The notes under the pieces are model-generated. The model saw nothing but the letters and a program-made list of their open reading frames with translations. It made no database searches and was not told the DNA's origin. This document shows positions 9,393 to 18,483 of a stretch of DNA of 54,552 nt, piece by piece. Positions within the stretch are counted from its first letter, which is position 1. Each line of letters starts with the position of its first letter. Source of the stretch: Syntrophales bacterium (lineage in GTDB: Bacteria > Desulfobacterota > Syntrophia > Syntrophales > UBA8958). Both the position numbers and the translations under genes were made by a program. The stretch lies in contig JAOACW010000010.1 in NCBI GenBank assembly GCA_026417625.1, forward strand, positions 1-54,552, given 5' to 3'.

Positions 9393-10919
9393 ATGATTTC
9401 TGCCGCCCAGTTAATGACCCATTCCCGAACTGTTATAGTACTTCTTTTTTTACTATTTTTCTTACCCTCACACTCCTATGGAAATGACAGATACACGTTA
9501 AAACTTTTAGAAAACGTTGAGGTCTTCACTTTGAAGAATGGTATAAAAGTCATTCTTCTGGAACGGAATACATCTCCAACAATCTCCTTCTACATCAGGT
9601 TCAAAGCTGGAGCGGCAAACGACCCTGCGGGAAAATCAGGAATGGCGCATCTCCTTGAACACATGTTGTTCAAAGGTACAAAAAGTATAGGTACTGTAAA
9701 TTATAAAAGGGAAAGAGAGGTTCTTAAGAAAATATATAAAGTTGGGAGCGCTATCGATCGAGAACGCATGAAGGGTGAGCTGGCAGACAAAGACAAAATA
9801 GTCCTATTGCAAAGAAAACTTGAAAAATTGAATCAAAGGCACAGGAAACTCTACCGTTCAAACGAAATCGACCGAATATACACGGAGAATGGAGCCGAGC
9901 ATTACAATGCAACCACAGGCCAGGACCTCATCACTGTTCATGTCAGTCTCCCCTCTAATCGTATGGAGGTATGGGCGCGTATAGAGTCCGATCGTATGTT
10001 CAACACTGTTTTCAGAGAATTTTACCAAGAAAGGAACGTCATACTCGAGGAACGCAAACAAAGAATAGAATCACGACCAGAAGGCAAATTGATGGAAAAA
10101 TTCTACGCAGAAGCTTTCACTGTCCACCCATACAATAGGCCGATCATAGGCTACCAAAATGAAGTTGCATTCATTACACCCCACGATCTTCAAAACTTCT
10201 ACAGAGAAACCTTATCTCCAGAGAAAACGATAATCACTGTCGTAGGAAATTTCAAATCATGGGAAGCTAAAAAAATAATACACAAATACTTTGGAAACCT
10301 AAAGACGAGTTCAGTAGTGGAAAAATCAGTAATTCTGGAACCTCCCCAGAAGAGTGAGAGGAAGTTTTGCCTGAATAAAATAGATGCAAAACCCCTTCTC
10401 GTCATAGGTTATCACAAACCAAACCCACCTCACGATGATGATTGTGTTTTTGATGTAATATCGACCATACTTTCAAGGGGAAGGTCTAGTCGGTTCTTTC
10501 AGGAAATCGTAGAGAAGAGAAATCTCGCAGAATCGGTAATAGCCATAAACGGCCTGCCAGGAGAGAGATATCCAAACTTATTTGTCATCTACGCCCAACC
10601 GCGAAGTTCCACAAAAATAGATGATCTCGAGAATGCTATATACTCCATTCTAGAAGATTTAAAAAACGGAAAAATCTCACAGGAGGAACTCAACAAAGCA
10701 AAAAATTATCTCCGGGTCGATGTCCTCCGATCACAAACAACAAATGAGGAAATTGCTGACATGCTCTCGTATTATGAGGCTCAAGTAGGCGATTTCAGGT
10801 ACATCGAAAGATACCTACGTAGACTCGATTCAATTACACTAGAGGATTTGAGACGAGTTGCCCATGCTTATCTAAAGCGAGATAACAGAACAGTGGGGAT
10901 GATCGCACAACGTAACTGA
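9393..10919 (+). CDS. M16 family zinc metallopeptidase, catalytic subunit (exported)
   Basis: This is an insulinase/pitrilysin-type protease of 508 residues with a hydrophobic signal-like segment at about 14-28, so it is probably periplasmic or membrane-attached. The inverted zinc motif HLLEH is at residues 86-90, and a probable third ligand is E198 in RIESDRM. Between them is a charged, coiled-coil-like insert (about 104-165) that many M16 proteins lack. The second M16 domain follows from about residue 240. An M16 homologue without the zinc motif lies 11 bp downstream, so the two likely form an active/inactive heterodimer. The start has weak Shine-Dalgarno support; the ATG at 9414 is an alternative. 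Confidence 0.92.
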   Translation: MISAAQLMTHSRTVIVLLFLLFFLPSHSYGNDRYTLKLLENVEVFTLKNGIKVILLERNTSPTISFYIRFKAGAANDPAGKSGMAHLLEHMLFKGTKSIGTVNYKREREVLKKIYKVGSAIDRERMKGELADKDKIVLLQRKLEKLNQRHRKLYRSNEIDRIYTENGAEHYNATTGQDLITVHVSLPSNRMEVWARIESDRMFNTVFREFYQERNVILEERKQRIESRPEGKLMEKFYAEAFTVHPYNRPIIGYQNEVAFITPHDLQNFYRETLSPEKTIITVVGNFKSWEAKKIIHKYFGNLKTSSVVEKSVILEPPQKSERKFCLNKIDAKPLLVIGYHKPNPPHDDDCVFDVISTILSRGRSSRFFQEIVEKRNLAESVIAINGLPGERYPNLFVIYAQPRSSTKIDDLENAIYSILEDLKNGKISQEELNKAKNYLRVDVLRSQTTNEEIADMLSYYEAQVGDFRYIERYLRRLDSITLEDLRRVAHAYLKRDNRTVGMIAQRN

Positions 10920-10930
10920 AGAAAATCATT

Positions 10931-12361
10931 ATGACAACACGCAAGATCTTATTGATGACATTTGTGTCTGTTCTCTTCTCCCTTATTGGTACTACAGAAA
11001 CCTTCCCTTGGATGGAACAGTACCGCCATCCAGACACGTTCTCCTTCAAACCTTTGAATTTCGTCCCCCCTAAGCCACACAGGTTCGTTCTAAAAAATGG
11101 TCTTACTATTTTTGTTATGGAAGATCACACCGTACCTCTCGTAGATATTCAGATTACCATAGGTGCAGGTTCATATTTTGAGCCAATCGGCAAAGAGGGT
11201 CTAGCCGAACTTACAGCGGAGGCGATAAAAACTGGGGGAACCAAAACGTTACCTCCACGCTCAGTAGACGAATTTCTCGATTTCACTGGAAGTACTCTTA
11301 AAACATCTGTGTCATATGAGATGGTAACATTTTCACTGAACTGTCTCCGCGAGGAATGGAAAAAGGGGATTCAGTTACTCTATGATATGATGAGTGCCCC
11401 CCTTATGGATGAAACACGTATTAAACTATCAAAAGAACTAATGATAGAAGATTTACTGCGTTTAAAGGATGATCCCTGGAGATTATCGTTCCGAGAATTC
11501 ACTTGTGCACTATACGGATCAGACCCCAGGGGCAGAAAATCAACCCCAGAATCTATCAAAAACATAACGAGGGATGATCTTCTCAGTTTTCATCAGGAGT
11601 ATTTCTATCCTGAAAACATGATCATTGCCATAACAGGTGATGTGACTGTATCAGAAGTCGCTACCGAATGTGAACGTCTTTTTGGTGGTCTAAAGTTGAC
11701 AGGAAAGAGCAGAAAAGTGACTCCTCCCCCAGAAAAGACAAAACCTGGCATTTACTATGTAATAAAAGAGCTACCTCAATCAATCATAATAGCCGGTCAT
11801 ATTGCACCCGGCAAAAGTGATTCCTATTACTTCCCATTTAAGATACTCGACTTAATAGTTGGAAGTGGAGGTTTCACATCAAAGCTCACCCAAGAAATAA
11901 GAACGAGCAAAGGACTGGCTTATTCTGCTGGAAGCTTCTATAAAACCCGAGCTCATCACGGTGTATTCGCAGTATATGGCGCCACATCAAATGATAACAC
12001 AGTAAAGGTGTTGCGCCGTATTATAGACATTCTTTCAGCAATAAAAGCAGGGCAGATCTCAAAGGTCGAAGTAGAAAAAACAAAAAAAACTTTTTTAAAC
12101 AGATTTATTTTCGAGTTTCAGACTCCGAACCAGATCACTTACAGAGAATTAGTGCGAGAATTTTATGGACTTCCCGAAGATTTTTATAAAGTGTATCCCC
12201 TCCGCATTGAATCGCTGAATTTAAACGACATTATAAAAACAGCACAAGTTACAATAAAACCCACTGAATTAACAATACTCGTATTGGGTCCTGAAAGATA
12301 CCTAAAACACCTCAAGGAGATTTTTAAAAACACATATGAATGCAGGGTTGTAGTACCTTGA
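10931..12361 (+). CDS. M16 family protein, non-catalytic partner
   Basis: This 476-residue M16-fold protein has an N-terminal hydrophobic segment (about 5-22) suggesting export. At the position of the zinc motif it has GLAELTAEA (from residue 90), so the HxxEH ligands are missing and it cannot be the catalytic chain. The C-terminal half keeps the substrate-binding signature RTSKGLAYSAGSFY. The pairing with the catalytic M16 gene immediately upstream mirrors the alpha/beta organisation of mitochondrial processing peptidase and many bacterial M16B pairs. It is followed 32 bp later by an M20 peptidase. Confidence 0.9.
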   Translation: MTTRKILLMTFVSVLFSLIGTTETFPWMEQYRHPDTFSFKPLNFVPPKPHRFVLKNGLTIFVMEDHTVPLVDIQITIGAGSYFEPIGKEGLAELTAEAIKTGGTKTLPPRSVDEFLDFTGSTLKTSVSYEMVTFSLNCLREEWKKGIQLLYDMMSAPLMDETRIKLSKELMIEDLLRLKDDPWRLSFREFTCALYGSDPRGRKSTPESIKNITRDDLLSFHQEYFYPENMIIAITGDVTVSEVATECERLFGGLKLTGKSRKVTPPPEKTKPGIYYVIKELPQSIIIAGHIAPGKSDSYYFPFKILDLIVGSGGFTSKLTQEIRTSKGLAYSAGSFYKTRAHHGVFAVYGATSNDNTVKVLRRIIDILSAIKAGQISKVEVEKTKKTFLNRFIFEFQTPNQITYRELVREFYGLPEDFYKVYPLRIESLNLNDIIKTAQVTIKPTELTILVLGPERYLKHLKEIFKNTYECRVVVP

Positions 12362-12393
12362 CAAACTGAACAAAAAGAGGGTAAAAGCAAAAC

Positions 12394-13638
12394 ATGTTTG
12401 ATTACAATGTGTTCCGTAATTTATCAGAAAAAATTGAATCATACAGGAATGAAATGATCGACCTCCAAATTGCTTTGACTGCTATACCGGCTATTTCACC
12501 GGATAACGGCGGTGAGGGGGAGTATGAAAGGGGAAGGTTCATAAAACATATACTCGATACTATCCCCTTTGATCAGTGTTTTGAGATAAATGCCCCCGAT
12601 CCCAGAGCAAAAGGGGGGTACCGTCCCAACATAATCGTGCGGCATAACGGCAGAAACAAAAGAACAGTATGGATTATAACTCACATGGACGTAGTTCCTC
12701 CTGGAAACCTAGATCTTTGGAAAACTGACCCTTTCAGAGCTGTTATTCAGGATGGAAAAATCTATGGTCGGGGCGTGGAGGATAATCAGCAGGACCTCAT
12801 ATCTTCACTTTTTGCAGCTCGGGTATGCTGTGAAGAAAAAGTGACTACACCTAACGCTGTGGGTCTTATTTTTGTCTCAGATGAGGAAACGAGAAGTCTG
12901 TATGGACTGGACTACGTATTGATTAATGAGAAAAATCCTATTCAGAGTGATGATATAATATTAGTGCCCGATGCAGGAAACAGCGATGGCACACTAATAG
13001 AGGTCGCCGAAAAAAGTATCCTATGGCTGCGTATTCATACCAGTGGAAAACAGTGTCATGGGAGCACTCCCCATCAAGGAAAGAATGCACATTTGGCAGC
13101 CTCACATCTTATTGTGCGTCTTCACAATGAACTCCATAAGTGTTTTGATGAAATTAACACCCTTTTTGATCCACCGGCGAGTACGTTCGAGCCCACAAAA
13201 AAAGAAGCCAATGTACCAAACGTGAATACAATTCCTGGCGATGACGTGTTTTACATGGACTGTCGGATACTACCCCAGTACGACCTGAAAATGGTTCTGG
13301 CGAAAATAAAAGAGGTCGCAAAAGAAATCGAAACGATCTTCGGAGTCTCAATTGAGGTAGAACCAATCCAGGAACTTCAATCCCCACCACCAACTTCTAC
13401 CGATGCGCCAGTGGTAAAAGCCTTACAAAAGGCGATCCGAGAGGTGTACTCTGTTGAAGCCAAACCGCGAGGTATAGGTGCAGGAACAGTGGCTGCGTAC
13501 TTGAGGAAAAGAGAATTTCCCGTAGCTGTGTGGTCCCGCACTGAGCATACCGCTCACCAACCAAATGAGTTTTGTTTAATTGACAATATGGTAGGAAATG
13601 CAAAGGTTTTTCTCCATTTATTCCTTCAGGATTATTAG
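12394..13638 (+). CDS. M20 family metallopeptidase (ArgE/DapE-like)
   Basis: This is a cytoplasmic zinc-dependent amidohydrolase or exopeptidase of 414 residues. Metal-binding elements appear in order: THMDVVPPG (first His/Asp), [10 protein letters not shown], the Glu pair in [16 protein letters not shown], and the C-terminal HTAHQPNE. The dimerisation domain starts near [20 protein letters not shown]. The sequence fits the broad ArgE/DapE/carboxypeptidase group, and I cannot separate acetylornithine deacetylase, succinyl-DAP desuccinylase and a peptidase from sequence alone. Its position after two M16 genes favours a peptide-processing role over arginine or lysine synthesis, whose operon is elsewhere in the window. 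Confidence 0.88.
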   Translation: MFDYNVFRNLSEKIESYRNEMIDLQIALTAIPAISPDNGGEGEYERGRFIKHILDTIPFDQCFEINAPDPRAKGGYRPNIIVRHNGRNKRTVWIITHMDVVPPGNLDLWKTDPFRAVIQDGKIYGRGVEDNQQDLISSLFAARVCCEEKVTTPNAVGLIFVSDEETRSLYGLDYVLINEKNPIQSDDIILVPDAGNSDGTLIEVAEKSILWLRIHTSGKQCHGSTPHQGKNAHLAASHLIVRLHNELHKCFDEINTLFDPPASTFEPTKKEANVPNVNTIPGDDVFYMDCRILPQYDLKMVLAKIKEVAKEIETIFGVSIEVEPIQELQSPPPTSTDAPVVKALQKAIREVYSVEAKPRGIGAGTVAAYLRKREFPVAVWSRTEHTAHQPNEFCLIDNMVGNAKVFLHLFLQDY

Positions 13639-13670
13639 AAAGGAGGGAGACTGTTACTAAAAAAGGAACT

Positions 13671-14645
13671 ATGTGTGTAGAAAAGATTGTTTTCTCTGAC
13701 CACACATTACTCAAAGTTCTATACGGTGAACACGACAAAAATCTACGTCTTATTGAAAAGCTAGATGGCGTAAGTATTGGGGTAAAAGGCAACGTTCTAT
13801 CCATAAGTGGTGACCTCCCTTCTGTAAAACTCGCCAAAAATCTCCTCATGCAACTTTATCATATAGTTTCCAGGGGTTACCCTCTTTTTCATCAGGACGT
13901 GGATTTTGCACACCGGATGCTGGCTGAAAACAGCGAGGTGAACCTTGAGCAGATATTTCTAGATAAGGTCTTTATCTCATCGAAAAAACGAATAATTACA
14001 CCCAAAAGTTTAGCACAGAAAGAGTACATTGAAGCCATACGAACCTGCGATATGGTTTTCGGAATAGGGCCAGCTGGCACTGGAAAAACTTATCTAGCTA
14101 TGGCCATGGCCGTTTCCTATCTCATGGATAAAAAAGTGGACAGGATCGTGCTCGCAAGACCTGCAGTTGAAGCGGGCGAAAAACTTGGGTTCCTTCCAGG
14201 TGACTTAGCGGAAAAGGTAAATCCATACTTGAGACCCCTTTATGATGCCCTGTACGATATGATTGACTTTGACAAGGCAACCTCTCTAATAACCAGAGGA
14301 GTTATAGAGGTAGCACCCCTTGCTTTTATGAGAGGACGAACCCTCAATGATGCTTTCGTTATACTAGACGAGGCTCAGAACACGACGTCTGAACAGATGA
14401 AAATGTTTCTGACACGCCTCGGTTTCGGATCCAAAGCTGTGATTACTGGAGATGTGACTCAGATAGATCTGCCAGTGGAGAAACAGTCAGGGCTTATAGA
14501 GGCGGAACAAATATTAAAGAACACTAAGGGGATACGCTTCGTGTACTTCACAGAGGTCGATGTAGTTCGTCATCCTTTAGTACAGGAAATAATAAAAGCT
14601 TATAACAACCTTGATAAACGGCGACGTAAACGCGACGAGGGTTAA
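13671..14645 (+). CDS. ybeZ: PhoH family ATPase (YbeZ)
   Basis: This is a PhoH-like P-loop ATPase/helicase-type protein of 324 residues, linked to rRNA maturation through its partner YbeY. The N-terminal 80 residues look like the KH-like domain common in this family. The Walker A is [11 protein letters not shown] and the Walker B is VILDEAQNT, followed by [14 protein letters not shown]. The ybeY gene begins 3 bp after its stop, the classic pairing. The HDIG-domain gene often found between phoH and ybeY in related bacteria is absent here. Confidence 0.95.
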   Translation: MCVEKIVFSDHTLLKVLYGEHDKNLRLIEKLDGVSIGVKGNVLSISGDLPSVKLAKNLLMQLYHIVSRGYPLFHQDVDFAHRMLAENSEVNLEQIFLDKVFISSKKRIITPKSLAQKEYIEAIRTCDMVFGIGPAGTGKTYLAMAMAVSYLMDKKVDRIVLARPAVEAGEKLGFLPGDLAEKVNPYLRPLYDALYDMIDFDKATSLITRGVIEVAPLAFMRGRTLNDAFVILDEAQNTTSEQMKMFLTRLGFGSKAVITGDVTQIDLPVEKQSGLIEAEQILKNTKGIRFVYFTEVDVVRHPLVQEIIKAYNNLDKRRRKRDEG

Positions 14646-14648
14646 TAT

Positions 14649-15113
14649 TTGGGGTCAAAAAACAATATTTTTATAGCCAATTATCAACGGAAATTCAAGC
14701 TTAACAGGCGCAAGATCCTAAAAATCATCGACCAAATCCTCAATCTACTCCAGATCAGAAATAGCGAAATAAGTGTGCTTTTCCTTGATGACGAAAAAAT
14801 AAGAGAGTTGAACAGATCATTCCTAGGTCGTGATCGACCCACAAACGTTATGGCTTTTCCTCAAAAGGAGGGCGAATCGCCGGAGACACAGTACAATCTA
14901 CTGGGCGACGTGGTCATATCCGTGGAAACGGCATCAAGAGAAGCCCATGAAGCAGAGATACCTCTTGAAGACGAGTTAACATATCTGCTGATACACGGTA
15001 TTCTACATCTTCTCGGTTATGATCACGAAAGTGGAGATGAAAAAAACGCCAAATTGATGAAGGACAAAGAATTTGAACTTTTCTATATGATCAAGGGATA
15101 CGAACTGGAATAA
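14649..15113 (+). CDS. ybeY: endoribonuclease YbeY, rRNA maturation factor
   Basis: YbeY is a zinc-dependent endoribonuclease acting in 16S rRNA 3'-end maturation and ribosome quality control. The 154-residue product carries the signature HGILHLLGYDHESGDE with the three metal-binding histidines, and the earlier LNRSFLGRDRPTNVMAFP block. The start is a TTG at 14649, supported by GAGGG 7 bp upstream and by the short gap to the phoH stop. No good ATG lies nearby. Confidence 0.95.
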   Translation: MGSKNNIFIANYQRKFKLNRRKILKIIDQILNLLQIRNSEISVLFLDDEKIRELNRSFLGRDRPTNVMAFPQKEGESPETQYNLLGDVVISVETASREAHEAEIPLEDELTYLLIHGILHLLGYDHESGDEKNAKLMKDKEFELFYMIKGYELE

Positions 15114-15163
15114 CCCACAGGATCATATCAACAATGCCTCCTAAACACTGTAATTTGGGATAA

Positions 15164-16519
15164 ATGATTGTTCAGAGCAGGTTGAATCTTGATGAAGGCC
15201 CTATCCTCCCCTTGCTTTTAAAGATGAGCTGGCCTTCCATGATGGCTATGTTGTCTCTTGCTATCTACAATATTATGGACACCATCTGGCTCTCATGGAT
15301 AAACCCTTATGCTGTTGCCGCATTTACAATCACATTCCCTTTACAGATGACCTTGGCAGCCATAGGTATTGGCACTGGAGTGGGTGCCGGCTCACTTGCG
15401 GCTCGGATGTTTGGGGCAAAAGACGAAAAAACACACATCATCGCAGGCCAAACAGTTTTTCTCTCAGTAACTATCTCATTACTTGTAATTCTAATAGTTC
15501 TCTTTTATGGAAGAGAGCTTCTAACCATATTTGGCGGTGAAGGTATAACCTTAGAGCTTTCCCTCAAATATCTTAACATAAGTATTATTGGTTCCCCATT
15601 TTTGCTTCTAATTCTAACTGGTACAAATCTTCTTCGAGCTGAAGGACGACCGGAACTAGCCATGTTTACCATTATAATCTTTACCATAACAGGGGCTGTA
15701 TGCGATCCACTGTTTATTTTCGGATTGGGCCCTTTTCCTCAAATGGGCATCGTCGGCTCTGCGCTGTCTGCCGTACTAGGACAACTCACAGGTGGACTTC
15801 TTTTGCTTTATTTTTTGTCCAACCCTACATCACGATACCAAATGCGGTTACAACATTTACGTCCCAATCTCTACTTAATCAGAGAAATTTACAAAACCGG
15901 ATTTCCCTCCGTCCTCATGAACCTGCTTGTAAGCGGGGTTATAACCGTTTATACAAACCTTCTTTCACATTACGGCCCGATGGCTCTTGCAACTCTAGGT
16001 ATATGCTTCAGGGTCAATGGTCTTCTAGTTATGATGCTCTTCGGGATAGGACATGGCGTACTGCCGATCGTGGGTTTCAATTACGGGGCTAAACTTTATA
16101 AACGGCTGGTAACAACCATAAAAGTCGCGATTATCAGCTCAACAATTTTCGCCTCCTTCACATCCTTCATCGTACTAATACTAGCTGATTACATCGTTCT
16201 TATTTTCACGCAGGAAACCACCCTTTTTGAAATGTCTCGTATCGCCCTTCGCCTGTATATCTCATCCCTTGTATTCGCAGGACCCAGCATCGTTTTGATC
16301 AACATGTTCATCGGATTAGGCAAAGGAACTACATCAATGTGGCTCATGTTCATCAGAGACGGCGTATTACTCATACCTTTCCTTTACCTGTTTCAGTTTT
16401 GGATGGGATTCTGGGGGATATGGATCGCGCAACCTGTAGCCGCTGCATTAGCTTTTTTAATCATTTACAAACGAGCAAGAATGGAATTGGAAAATTTTAA
16501 GCAAATTGCAAATCGTTAA
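15164..16519 (+). CDS. MATE family efflux transporter
   Basis: This inner-membrane multidrug/toxin extrusion-type transporter of 451 residues has about twelve hydrophobic segments arranged as two homologous halves. Recognisable family features are the N-terminal MSWPSMMAMLSLAIYNIMD, AIGIGTGVGAGSLAARMFGA, and GIGHGVLPIVGFNYGA in the second half. The substrate cannot be deduced. The gene sits at the end of the + strand run that begins with the M16 pair. Its 3' end overlaps the convergent dppF-like gene by 23 bp, leaving no room for a separate terminator. Confidence 0.93.
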   Translation: MIVQSRLNLDEGPILPLLLKMSWPSMMAMLSLAIYNIMDTIWLSWINPYAVAAFTITFPLQMTLAAIGIGTGVGAGSLAARMFGAKDEKTHIIAGQTVFLSVTISLLVILIVLFYGRELLTIFGGEGITLELSLKYLNISIIGSPFLLLILTGTNLLRAEGRPELAMFTIIIFTITGAVCDPLFIFGLGPFPQMGIVGSALSAVLGQLTGGLLLLYFLSNPTSRYQMRLQHLRPNLYLIREIYKTGFPSVLMNLLVSGVITVYTNLLSHYGPMALATLGICFRVNGLLVMMLFGIGHGVLPIVGFNYGAKLYKRLVTTIKVAIISSTIFASFTSFIVLILADYIVLIFTQETTLFEMSRIALRLYISSLVFAGPSIVLINMFIGLGKGTTSMWLMFIRDGVLLIPFLYLFQFWMGFWGIWIAQPVAAALAFLIIYKRARMELENFKQIANR

Positions 16520-17483
16520 TCTTGTGACAGGCCACATAATGCCCCTCCTGAAATTCTCTTAACGGAACCTCTATGAAAAGACAAACATCCTCTCGATAAG
16601 GACATCGATTAAAGTAAGGGCATGCAGAGCTATGCATAGCAACATCGTTGAAAAACATCTTTTCTTTTGTTCTTTTCTCCATTCTCTCCATCGAGAATGG
16701 AACAGGAACTGAATCCAAAAGTGTTTGTGTATAAGGGTGGAGGGGGTTCATAAACAGAACATCGCTTGTCGCCACTTCCACAATCCTTCCCATATACATA
16801 ACAGCTACTCTATCGCTAATGAATTTTATAACACTCAGATCGTGAGAAATAAAAAGGTATGTCAGAGAAAATTTTTCCTGAATCTCTTTCATCAAGTTAA
16901 GAATCTGCGCCCTTATAGAAACATCTAGAGATGACACAGGTTCATCGGCAATAATAACCTTTGGTTCTAGAATCAATGCCCTGCCTATACACAGCCGCTG
17001 TCTCTGTCCTCCACTGAATTCATGAGGATAACGATCCAAAATTTCTCTTGGCAATCCCAGATCTTCTAGGAGAGCATAAACGCGCTCCTTTCTTGATTTA
17101 TTATCGCCTATTTTATGGACGATTAGAGGTTCCTCTAGAGCCTGTCCGGCCGTTTTCCGAGGATTCAAAGATGCAAAAGGGTCCTGAAAAACAATTTGCA
17201 CCAACCGTCTGTATCTCTTTAACTCCTCTCCGGTCAAAGTTTCCAAATCCCGACCCTCGAATAAAATCTGACCCGAGGTAGGTTTCTCTAAAAAGGCGGC
17301 AATTCTTGCTAGTGTAGATTTACCCGAACCACTCTCACCAACTACTCCAAGAACTTCTCCCTCGAATAGTTGAATATCTACACCATTGAGGGCAAACACT
17401 TTTCCTTTTCTGCTGAAAATACCAGTGTTTAAAGGGTATATCTTCCTGAGTTTTCTAGTCTCTAGAATAGAAGAGCTGAACAT
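16497..17483 (-). CDS. oligopeptide/dipeptide ABC transporter ATP-binding protein (DppF/OppF type)
   Basis: This is a cytoplasmic ATPase subunit of a peptide-type ABC importer, about 328 residues. It has Walker A GESGSGKST, the ABC signature FSGGQRQRL, Walker B VIIADEPVSSLD and a switch histidine in LFISHDLS. The C-terminal extension contains the Cys-rich oligopeptide-transporter motif (CPYFNRCPYREDVC) typical of DppF/OppF. The frame is open to a GTG at 17534 inside dppD, but the ATG at 17483, 10 bp after the dppD stop, fits family alignments. No permease or substrate-binding gene is adjacent. Confidence 0.9.
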   Translation of the reverse strand: MFSSSILETRKLRKIYPLNTGIFSRKGKVFALNGVDIQLFEGEVLGVVGESGSGKSTLARIAAFLEKPTSGQILFEGRDLETLTGEELKRYRRLVQIVFQDPFASLNPRKTAGQALEEPLIVHKIGDNKSRKERVYALLEDLGLPREILDRYPHEFSGGQRQRLCIGRALILEPKVIIADEPVSSLDVSIRAQILNLMKEIQEKFSLTYLFISHDLSVIKFISDRVAVMYMGRIVEVATSDVLFMNPLHPYTQTLLDSVPVPFSMERMEKRTKEKMFFNDVAMHSSACPYFNRCPYREDVCLFIEVPLREFQEGHYVACHKINDLQFA

Positions 17484-17493
17484 CCCCAAGCTG

Positions 17494-18483
17494 TCAGTTT
17501 GTTTTCCAGCAACGAACCATATGCCCGTCGCCACAATCTCTAAGAACCTGATTCTCTATTTTACAAGAAAGGGTAACCATAGGGCAACGATCTTGAAAGC
17601 GACAACCAACAAACTGGCCAACAATGGACAGTACATATCCATTTATTGTTTTGAGTCGATCTCTTTTCCCATATTTTCTCGTCCAAACGGGTATGGATTC
17701 CATTAATCCTATGGTATATGGATGCTTGGGGTTCGAAAACAGTTCTTTAACCACAGCGTATTCAACAACTTCACCAGCGTACATTACTGCTACAGCATCT
17801 GCCATCTCAGCGACAATACTCAAATCGTGGGTTATAAGTATAATTCCCAGTTCGGTTTTCTTCTGTATTTCCGCAAGCAAATCTAATATCTGTGCCTGTA
17901 CAGTTACATCGAGAGCTGTAGTTGGTTCATCAGCTATGAGCATTTTAGGGGTGCATGCAATTGCCATTGCAATCATAACTCTTTGACGCATCCCCCCACT
18001 CAACTGATGGGGATAATTCTTTATTCTCTTTTCCGGCATAGAAATACCCACTCGTTTTAGTAGCTCTACGGTTATATCGGTGGCCTCCTTCGAACTTGCT
18101 CTACCATGAACTACTAATACCTCTTTTATCTGTTCTCCCACCGTTAAAACAGGATTCAACGCATTCATTGGTTCCTGAAAAATCATGGAGATCTCTTTCC
18201 CTCGTATCTCCCTCATAGACCTCTCATCCAGTCGAAGTAAATCTTTATTCTCAAAAAGAACAATTCCCGAAACTATTCTTCCGGCGGGTCTCGGGACCAG
18301 CCTGAGGATGGAGAGCGCTAACACTGTTTTTCCACAACCGGACTCTCCTACAACCGCTGTTGTTCCTCCTTTTGTTACTGCAAGATCGACCCCGTCGACA
18401 GCACGAACTACACCCCATGGGGTATCAAAATACGTCCTCAGATCATGAATTTCCAATAAAGGTGACGGAAATTCACGTCCCAT
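17494..18483 (-). CDS. oligopeptide/dipeptide ABC transporter ATP-binding protein (DppD/OppD type)
   Basis: This is the companion ATPase of the following DppF-type subunit, 329 residues. It shows Walker A GESGCGKTVL, signature LSGGMRQRVM, Walker B MLIADEPTTALDVTVQ and the C-terminal oligopeptide-transporter cysteine motif (CRFQDRCPM). Its ATG overlaps the 3' end of pepA by 11 bp in another frame, so the three genes pepA-dppD-dppF are almost certainly co-translated. Linking an aminopeptidase with peptide-import ATPases suggests peptide uptake and breakdown, but the membrane and binding subunits must be encoded elsewhere. Confidence 0.92.
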   Translation of the reverse strand: MGREFPSPLLEIHDLRTYFDTPWGVVRAVDGVDLAVTKGGTTAVVGESGCGKTVLALSILRLVPRPAGRIVSGIVLFENKDLLRLDERSMREIRGKEISMIFQEPMNALNPVLTVGEQIKEVLVVHGRASSKEATDITVELLKRVGISMPEKRIKNYPHQLSGGMRQRVMIAMAIACTPKMLIADEPTTALDVTVQAQILDLLAEIQKKTELGIILITHDLSIVAEMADAVAVMYAGEVVEYAVVKELFSNPKHPYTIGLMESIPVWTRKYGKRDRLKTINGYVLSIVGQFVGCRFQDRCPMVTLSCKIENQVLRDCGDGHMVRCWKTN

